Shown here: positions 15,262 through 19,636 of the stretch, piece by piece
Numbering within the stretch: position 1 is the first letter of the stretch
Layout: each line of letters opens with the position of its first letter
NCBI GenBank assembly: GCA_964525945.1
Contig: CAZGKX010000052.1
Location: forward strand, 1 to 19,636
Source: CAZGKX01 sp964525945
GTDB taxonomy: Bacteria > Pseudomonadota > Gammaproteobacteria > Legionellales > Legionellaceae
Reading direction: 5' to 3'
Length of the DNA stretch: 19,636 bases
The notes under the pieces: generated by a model
What the model saw: the letters and a program-made list of their open reading frames with translations, nothing else
What the model was told of the DNA's origin: nothing
The model's database searches: none
Position numbers and translations under genes: made by a program

Positions 15262-15549
15262 CTATTTGCAGTGTCGCCAATTTGAGGCATTTTGACAATA
15301 AGTCGCTGATGGTACAGGGCATTTGTGTTTCTTACAAAAGGCTAACGCCCCTCGACACGGATAGCGAGAGCTGCAATCTGCTCTAAGGTTGTTTTTGCCT
15401 GCGCTGTTAGTATTGCTCTGTCCATCGGCTCCCCTTTTTGCTGGAGAAGTGTATTGAGCTCCTGGTTGTGCAAGACGGCTGTTGGGTTCGATTGCATAAA
15501 CATTTGTAAATAAAAGCAGGGACGTCAAAATAAAAAATAATTTTTTCAT
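15262..15549 (-). CDS. Small secreted six-cysteine protein, unknown
   Basis: 95 residues. MKKLFFILTSLLLFTNVYA is a clear signal peptide with cleavage after VYA. The mature part begins with a Pro/Ser/Asn-rich linker (to about residue 55). It ends in a compact domain with cysteines at 59, 65, 72, 77, 85 and 94, spaced X5, X6, X4, X7 and X8. Six cysteines in 36 residues suggest three disulfide bonds in the periplasm or outside the cell. The domain is basic. I do not recognise the family. The frame opens at 15582, but the ATG at 15549 is chosen because the signal peptide starts there and GGAG lies just upstream. It is divergent from the F420 operon and convergent with fadH. Confidence 0.72.
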   Translation of the reverse strand: MKKLFFILTSLLLFTNVYAIEPNSRLAQPGAQYTSPAKRGADGQSNTNSAGKNNLRADCSSRYPCRGALAFCKKHKCPVPSATYCQNASNWRHCK

Positions 15550-15588
15550 GTGTGCATCTCCATATGGTTTCAGTGAGTCCAAATTTAT

Positions 15589-15594
15589 ATTATA
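15589..15594 (-). promoter_or_regulatory. Candidate -10 box for the six-cysteine gene
   Basis: A perfect TATAAT on the minus strand, 39 bases before the ATG. Possible -35 boxes (TTGCTT, TTGAAT) are at 15- and 20-base spacing, so neither is ideal. Confidence 0.3.
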
Positions 15595-15656
15595 GTTAAT
15601 TTCTTAAACAAGCAATTCAATGACGGATAAATGGACAAAATACAGGGATCTAAAAA

Positions 15657-16289
15657 TTGCTGATTGCTTTTCTCGGGGGCACAGGTCGATTAGGACGGGC
15701 TCTTCTCAAGCGGTGTTCGCAAGCGGGTTTTACGACGGTTGTCGGCACGCGCGATGTAGCCGCTGCCGGTAAATTAATCGCTGAAATGCAACAACAATCA
15801 CCTATGCTGCCATCGATTGAAATCATGGATTATGCCGCAGCTGTGGAAAAAGCGGCTATCGTGTTTATAACAATACCTTTTCCTGAATCCAGAGCGGTGG
15901 CATGCGCTTTAGCCCCTTTGCTCTCGGGTAAAATTCTAATTGATGCGTCTGTGCCCATGCTCTTAAACCAAGGGTTGGCCTCGTGTTCAGCGGTAGCCAC
16001 CACCCAAACTCTGTTAGGCGCACAAGTGCATGTCGTTTCTGCATTTCAAACCATTGCTGCTGCATTGTTGCATCAAGATAATTTGAAAATAACGGCCAAT
16101 GTGTTGATTACAGGCAATAACATGAATGCTTGCCAACAAGTGATGGAAGTGGTCCATGCTATGGGTTTGCAAGGTATTTATTGTGGCAGCATCGAACATT
16201 CATTAACCTCAGAAAATTTGGCCATAACCCTAATGGGCATTAATCGCCATTACCAATCATCATGCGCAGGAGTGGAAATTTCATTATGA
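15657..16289 (+). CDS. npdG: F420:NADP oxidoreductase (NADPH-dependent F420 reductase)
   Basis: 210 residues. Members transfer hydride between NADPH and coenzyme F420. The N-terminal Rossmann motif is LGGTGRLGRAL, and VVGTRD (T31, R32) sits where the NADP 2'-phosphate is read. IFITIPFPESR-like and GKILIDASVP strands follow. The C-terminal half has VVSAFQTIAAALL and NRHYQSSCAGVEI, which match the F420-binding half of the Fno/NpdG family. The start is TTG, with AGGGA eight bases upstream, and no ATG offers the full Rossmann strand. Its stop overlaps cofE in ATGA. It is first in the F420 operon, which supports this over a generic NADP-binding protein. No clear promoter is seen upstream. Confidence 0.85.
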   Translation: MLIAFLGGTGRLGRALLKRCSQAGFTTVVGTRDVAAAGKLIAEMQQQSPMLPSIEIMDYAAAVEKAAIVFITIPFPESRAVACALAPLLSGKILIDASVPMLLNQGLASCSAVATTQTLLGAQVHVVSAFQTIAAALLHQDNLKITANVLITGNNMNACQQVMEVVHAMGLQGIYCGSIEHSLTSENLAITLMGINRHYQSSCAGVEISL

Positions 16290-17077
16290 ATTTAACGGTG
16301 CAGTACACGGCTTTGTCCACCATCCCTCTTGTTCAAGCAGGTGATAACCTTGCTGAACTTATTTTAAAGAGTTGTGATGACGTTAATCTTACGCTTTGTG
16401 CTGGGGACGTGCTCGTCCTCGCCCAAAAAATCGTTTCAAAAGCAGAGGGACAAGAGGTGCTGCTTGAGACCATTGTACCTTCACCGCGAGCTGTTGAATT
16501 GGCTGAATTTACCAACAAAGATCCCCGATTGGTGCAGCTTATTTTAAATGAAAGCAATGAAATTATTCGTGCTTCGCCAGGTGATAAAGAGAAAAATTTC
16601 TCCGGTCATCTGATTGTTCGCCACCGCTTAAATCATATTTTAGCCAACGCGGGCATTGATATGTCCAATGTTATGCAAGGGCAACAGGACGAACGCGCGT
16701 TGTTGTTACCGCAAAATCCAGATCAAAGCTGTGAATCCATTCGTTGCCAACTACGGCAACAAACGGGCGTGGATCTTGGCATCATTATCAACGATAGCTT
16801 GGGCCGTGCCTGGCGACATGGCACAGTCGGGGTTGCCTTGGGTGTGGCGGGTATTCCAGCGTTATTGGATTTAAGAGGCCATCCCGATCTTTTTGGCCGT
16901 GCTTTAAAAACCAGCCAATTAGGCTTTGCCGATGAAATTGCTTCGGCTGCATCGTTGTTAATGGGGCAAGGCAATGAAAAACGACCTGTGATTCATATTC
17001 GAGGGTTAACATTTCATGCACGTCCTGCGTCTGTGCAAGAGCTCATTCGTCCTGCGACGGCTGATTTATTTCTATGA
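16286..17077 (+). CDS. cofE: Coenzyme F420-0:L-glutamate ligase
   Basis: 263 residues, the size of stand-alone CofE. It adds gamma-linked glutamate to F420-0 using GTP. Diagnostic motifs are DVLVLAQKIVSKAEGQ (41-56), ANAGIDMSNV (120-129), RALLLPQNPDQS (137-148) and GIIINDSLGRAWRHGT (165-180). LDLRGHPDLFGRALKTSQ (194-211) and ADEIASAASLLMGQ (215-228) complete the set. The ATG at 16286 overlaps the npdG stop in ATGA; the frame also opens at 16262, but that would overlap npdG further. The stop overlaps the nitroreductase start in ATGA. Unlike mycobacterial FbiB, no nitroreductase domain is fused; it is the next gene instead. Confidence 0.94.
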   Translation: MNLTVQYTALSTIPLVQAGDNLAELILKSCDDVNLTLCAGDVLVLAQKIVSKAEGQEVLLETIVPSPRAVELAEFTNKDPRLVQLILNESNEIIRASPGDKEKNFSGHLIVRHRLNHILANAGIDMSNVMQGQQDERALLLPQNPDQSCESIRCQLRQQTGVDLGIIINDSLGRAWRHGTVGVALGVAGIPALLDLRGHPDLFGRALKTSQLGFADEIASAASLLMGQGNEKRPVIHIRGLTFHARPASVQELIRPATADLFL

Positions 17078-17688
17078 ACGCGGAATTAGATACCGTGGCG
17101 CAGGTTATTCGCCAACGTCGTTCTATACGTCGCTATTTATCAAAGTCTGTCCCGGAACATGTTGTCATGCATTTGGTTGAGCAAGCAGGTTGGGCGCCGT
17201 CAGCCCATAATCGCCAACCTTGGCGTTTTAAAGTGTTGCGCCATGCACATGAAAAAGAACATTTAGCCTTAGCAATGGGGCAGCGTTTACGAGCAGATCG
17301 TATGCGTGATCAAGATGCCGTGAGTGCCATTGATATGGATGTCGCGCGTTCTTACCAACGTATCACAGGAGCTCCCGTAGTTATTGTGGTGTTTTTAACG
17401 CTCGAGGACATGGATGTTTACTGTGATGATCAGCGAAACCACTGCGAATACTTAATGGCGGTACAGAGCACCGCTATGGCCGTGCAAAATTTATTGCTCA
17501 GCGCTCACGCCATGGGGTTAGGGGCATGTTGGATGTGCGCGCCTTTATTTTGCATGGATACCGTTGCCCTCGCATTAAAAACGCCATCTCATTGGTTCGC
17601 TCAGTCGATGATTACCGTGGGTTACCCACAAACCAAACCCATGGATAAATCACGTAAATCTTTATCCGAAATTTATTGCGAGACTTAA
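17074..17688 (+). CDS. Nitroreductase-fold FMN protein like the C-terminal domain of FbiB (putative dehydro-F420-0 reductase)
   Basis: 204 residues with the nitroreductase fold. FMN-binding RQRRSIRRY (13-21) and WAPSAHNRQPWRF (40-52) are at the front. RSYQRITGAPVV (92-103) and a long AVQSTAMAVQNLLLSAHAMG helix (129-148) follow, then LGACWMCAPLFC (149-160). The last two stretches closely resemble my memory of the C-terminal half of actinobacterial FbiB. There this domain reduces dehydro-F420-0, made from phosphoenolpyruvate, to F420-0. The position directly after cofE with a four-base overlap makes the same job likely here as a separate polypeptide. A general FMN nitroreductase is the alternative. 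Function is inferred from family and position. Confidence 0.85.
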   Translation: MNAELDTVAQVIRQRRSIRRYLSKSVPEHVVMHLVEQAGWAPSAHNRQPWRFKVLRHAHEKEHLALAMGQRLRADRMRDQDAVSAIDMDVARSYQRITGAPVVIVVFLTLEDMDVYCDDQRNHCEYLMAVQSTAMAVQNLLLSAHAMGLGACWMCAPLFCMDTVALALKTPSHWFAQSMITVGYPQTKPMDKSRKSLSEIYCET

Positions 17689-17692
17689 CACG

Positions 17693-18625
17693 ATGATCAT
17701 TGCATTAACGGGTGGGGTTGGAGGAGCTAAATTCATTACGGGTCTTGCCGCCATTGTCGCGCCTGAAGAATTGACCATTGTTGTGAACACCGGTGATGAT
17801 TTTAATCATTGGGGGTTGCCGATATCACCGGATCTGGATTCAGTCATGTACAAGTTGGCTGGCATCAACAATAAAGAAACGGGCTGGGGGATGGCTAACG
17901 AAACATGGCATACCTTGCAAGCCATGCAAAAACTGGGCGCGGAGGATTGGTTTCAAATTGGCGATCAAGATTTAGCAACGCACATCGAACGCCATCGCCT
18001 GTTGCAAACAGGGCATACTTTGTCAGAAACAACACGTCTGTTGTGTCAACGGCTGCATGTAAAGCATTCCCTTATTCCAATGAGCGATGATGCTGTGGCC
18101 ACACGCCTTCACACCTCATCTGAATCCCTGGCTTTTCAAGATTATTTTGTTAAACACCAAAGTCGCCCCATTGTGCAAGCCATTTCTTATGAGGGAGCAA
18201 GTCTGGCACGCCCGAATTTTCAATTTATGAGCGCTTTGCTGAGTCCGGCTTTGCAAGGGATTGTTATCAGTCCTTCTAACCCGTTGCTCAGCATTGCACC
18301 CATTTTAGCGCTGCCAGGCATTACCGAGGTGATCAAAGCGCGTCGCGTGCCGGTGATCGCTATTTCACCCCTCATTCAAGGCAAAGCATTTAAAGGACCA
18401 ACGGCCAAGTTGATGACCGAATTAGGTATGGAAAGTTCTGTGGTTGGGATTGGAAAATTCTACCAACCCATGGTCACTCACGTCATGATCGATTCCACCG
18501 ATGCACATCATTGCTCCGCACTGGAAATGCTGGGTATGCGAGGTGTGTTGGCCAACATTACGTTAACCTCCACGGCTGATGCTATTTCATTGGCACAACA
18601 CGTGGTCAAACGACTGAAGAATTAG
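17693..18625 (+). CDS. cofD: 2-phospho-L-lactate transferase
   Basis: 310 residues, the normal length. It joins the activated phospho-acid (lactyl- or enolpyruvyl-diphospho-guanosine) to FO, making F420-0 or dehydro-F420-0. The fingerprints are LTGGVGGAKF (5-14), VVNTGDDFNHWGLPISPDLD (30-49), SPSNPLLSIAPIL and SPLIQGKAFKGPTAKLM. The first two form the GDP/FO-binding face in CofD/FbiA. It starts four bases after the nitroreductase stop with a weak GAGA binding site. cofC follows two bases after its stop. Nothing is missing or broken. Confidence 0.95.
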   Translation: MIIALTGGVGGAKFITGLAAIVAPEELTIVVNTGDDFNHWGLPISPDLDSVMYKLAGINNKETGWGMANETWHTLQAMQKLGAEDWFQIGDQDLATHIERHRLLQTGHTLSETTRLLCQRLHVKHSLIPMSDDAVATRLHTSSESLAFQDYFVKHQSRPIVQAISYEGASLARPNFQFMSALLSPALQGIVISPSNPLLSIAPILALPGITEVIKARRVPVIAISPLIQGKAFKGPTAKLMTELGMESSVVGIGKFYQPMVTHVMIDSTDAHHCSALEMLGMRGVLANITLTSTADAISLAQHVVKRLKN

Positions 18626-18627
18626 CG

Positions 18628-19230
18628 ATGGATGCATGGATTGTACTACCGGTTAAACCTTTGTCTGAAGGCAAATCCAGATTAGCGGCACTGCTGACAC
18701 CACAGCAACGTTATGATTTAAATTTATTTTTATTTCAACGCTTGCTTGCCCTCGTACAACCTATGGTGCCGCAACAATTGTTGGTGGTGAGCCGGTGTGA
18801 CAGGGTGTTAAGCTTGGCCAAAGATGCGGCTGGGTACGCGCTCAAAGAAACGGGGCATGATTTAAATTCTGCGTTGTTTGAAGCAACGGCGTGGCTTAAA
18901 GAAAGAAACGCCCACCATATGCTGATTATTCCTACTGATTTACCTCAAATAATGAAAGAAGATGTTGGATCATTGATCCCAGCCAGCGCGAATCATTTAT
19001 TAATCGCACGCGATCGTTCAAAACGGGGGACAAATGCTTTATTTTGCCCTGTCCAAACGGCCTTCCAGTATAAATTTGGCGTTGATAGTTGTGAAAAACA
19101 CGCCCATCAAGCCATAAACTTGGGTTTGAAGGTCGTATTTCGTGATAATTCTCGAGTGGCATTTGATCTTGATACACCAAGTGATTATGCTGAATGGAAC
19201 CAGTATGCCACGCAATTGCAAGGAATTTAG
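18628..19230 (+). CDS. cofC: 2-phospho-L-lactate (or PEP) guanylyltransferase
   Basis: 200 residues with a nucleotidyltransferase fold. It activates a three-carbon phospho-acid with GTP for CofD. The motifs are VLPVKPLSEGKSRLAALL (7-24), IPTDLPQI for the metal-binding aspartate, the GTNALFCPVQTAFQYKFG signature and VAFDLDTPSDY near the end. CofC enzymes use 2-phospho-L-lactate in methanogens, PEP in actinobacteria (FbiD) and 3-phosphoglycerate in Paraburkholderia rhizoxinica. Sequence alone does not decide here, though the adjoining nitroreductase favours PEP. It is packed two bases behind cofD and two bases before the next start. Confidence 0.92.
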   Translation: MDAWIVLPVKPLSEGKSRLAALLTPQQRYDLNLFLFQRLLALVQPMVPQQLLVVSRCDRVLSLAKDAAGYALKETGHDLNSALFEATAWLKERNAHHMLIIPTDLPQIMKEDVGSLIPASANHLLIARDRSKRGTNALFCPVQTAFQYKFGVDSCEKHAHQAINLGLKVVFRDNSRVAFDLDTPSDYAEWNQYATQLQGI

Positions 19231-19232
19231 GG

Positions 19233-19636
19233 ATGCGCCTCATGCACGAAAAGGATATTCAGGAATTAGCCAGATTGCCTTTAGCTGATTTAATGACACT
19301 GGCATCCACGGTAAGGGATGAAGGCCATGGACAATTGATCTCGTATTCTAAAAAAGTGTTTATTCCATTGACGCAACTTTGCCGTGATGTATGCCACTAT
19401 TGCACATTTGCCAAGACACCCAAGCATTTTAAATCGGCTTATCTCTCGCCTGAAGAGGTTATAGCCATTGCGCAAGCCGGTGAAAAAGCGGGCTGCCATG
19501 AGGCCCTGTTCACCCTGGGGGATAAACCAGAGTTGCGCTACAACGCTGCGGAACAAGCACTGCAACAATTGGGTTATCCCTCGACTTTGGCTTATTTAGG
19601 AGCCATGTGTCATAAAGTTTTGCGGGAAACCTCCTT
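19233..19636 (+). CDS. Radical-SAM FO synthase, CofG domain (cofG or N-terminal part of fbiC; cut by window edge)
   Basis: 134 codons to the right edge. The radical-SAM iron-sulfur motif CxxxCxxC is C50-RDV-C54-HY-C57, inside FIPLTQLCRDVCHYCTFA. GCHEALFTLGDKPELRYNAA (88-106, shown partly) is the CofG/FbiC N-domain signature. The enzyme builds the deazaflavin FO from tyrosine and 5-amino-6-ribitylaminouracil with a CofH partner. FbiC carries both domains in one chain of over 800 residues; CofG and CofH are separate in most archaea. The edge prevents telling which applies. AGGA lies eight bases before the ATG. It is last in the visible F420 operon. Confidence 0.92.
   Translation, partial: MRLMHEKDIQELARLPLADLMTLASTVRDEGHGQLISYSKKVFIPLTQLCRDVCHYCTFAKTPKHFKSAYLSPEEVIAIAQAGEKAGCHEALFTLGDKPELRYNAAEQALQQLGYPSTLAYLGAMCHKVLRETS

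Noticed and set aside
15657..16289. Pyrroline-5-carboxylate reductase or generic Rossmann protein instead of NpdG
   Set aside because: The C-terminal NRHYQSSCAGVEI and SAFQTIAAALL stretches and the F420 operon context fit the F420:NADP oxidoreductase family better.

Overview
The window looks like chromosomal DNA of a gammaproteobacterium. The hflK-hflC-purA order, the short HPF next to PtsN and an HPr-like protein, the rpmB-rpmG pair, and an E. coli-type FadH all point that way. A Legionellales or Coxiellaceae-like host is my best guess, but this rests on general impression and I ran no database search. There are no rRNA or tRNA genes, insertion sequences or CRISPR arrays. Gene density is high and most neighbouring genes overlap or nearly touch.

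Layout. (1) 1-2911, minus strand: a metal and proteolysis block with a CDF metal exporter, a ZIP metal importer, and the N-terminal part of an FtsH-like AAA+ metalloprotease that lacks the usual N-terminal membrane segments. (2) 3006-4703, plus strand: a thiamine pyrophosphokinase with an unusual membrane-anchoring tail, then phosphatidylserine synthase. (3) 4733-6522, minus strand: rpmB-rpmG, hpf, ptsN and an HPr/NPr gene, meaning ribosomal proteins, ribosome hibernation and nitrogen-type PTS. (4) 6749-12435, plus strand: trmB, hflK-hflC, purA, a secreted CAP-domain protein and an EamA/DMT transporter. (5) 12472-15549: an orphan protein (minus), fadH (plus) and a small secreted six-cysteine protein (minus). 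(6) 15657 to the right edge, plus strand: a tightly packed coenzyme F420 operon.

The F420 operon is the main find. Its order is F420:NADP oxidoreductase (npdG/fno type), F420-0 gamma-glutamyl ligase (cofE), a stand-alone nitroreductase resembling the C-terminal domain of actinobacterial FbiB, 2-phospho-L-lactate transferase (cofD), the guanylyltransferase (cofC), and the start of a radical-SAM deazaflavin synthase (cofG or the N-terminal half of fbiC). Together these could make the FO chromophore, activate and attach the phospho-acid side chain, saturate it, add glutamates, and reduce the finished cofactor with NADPH. F420 is best known from archaea and actinobacteria. The split cofE plus nitroreductase arrangement suggests the PEP/dehydro-F420-0 route rather than the classical 2-phospho-L-lactate route.

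Regulatory signals visible by eye include a good sigma-70-type promoter with an embedded dyad before ptsN, a promoter and leader hairpin before rpmB, a strong intrinsic terminator just before purA with a perfect -10 box immediately upstream of it, and several hairpins at gene ends. No gene-free stretch exceeds about 230 bases.
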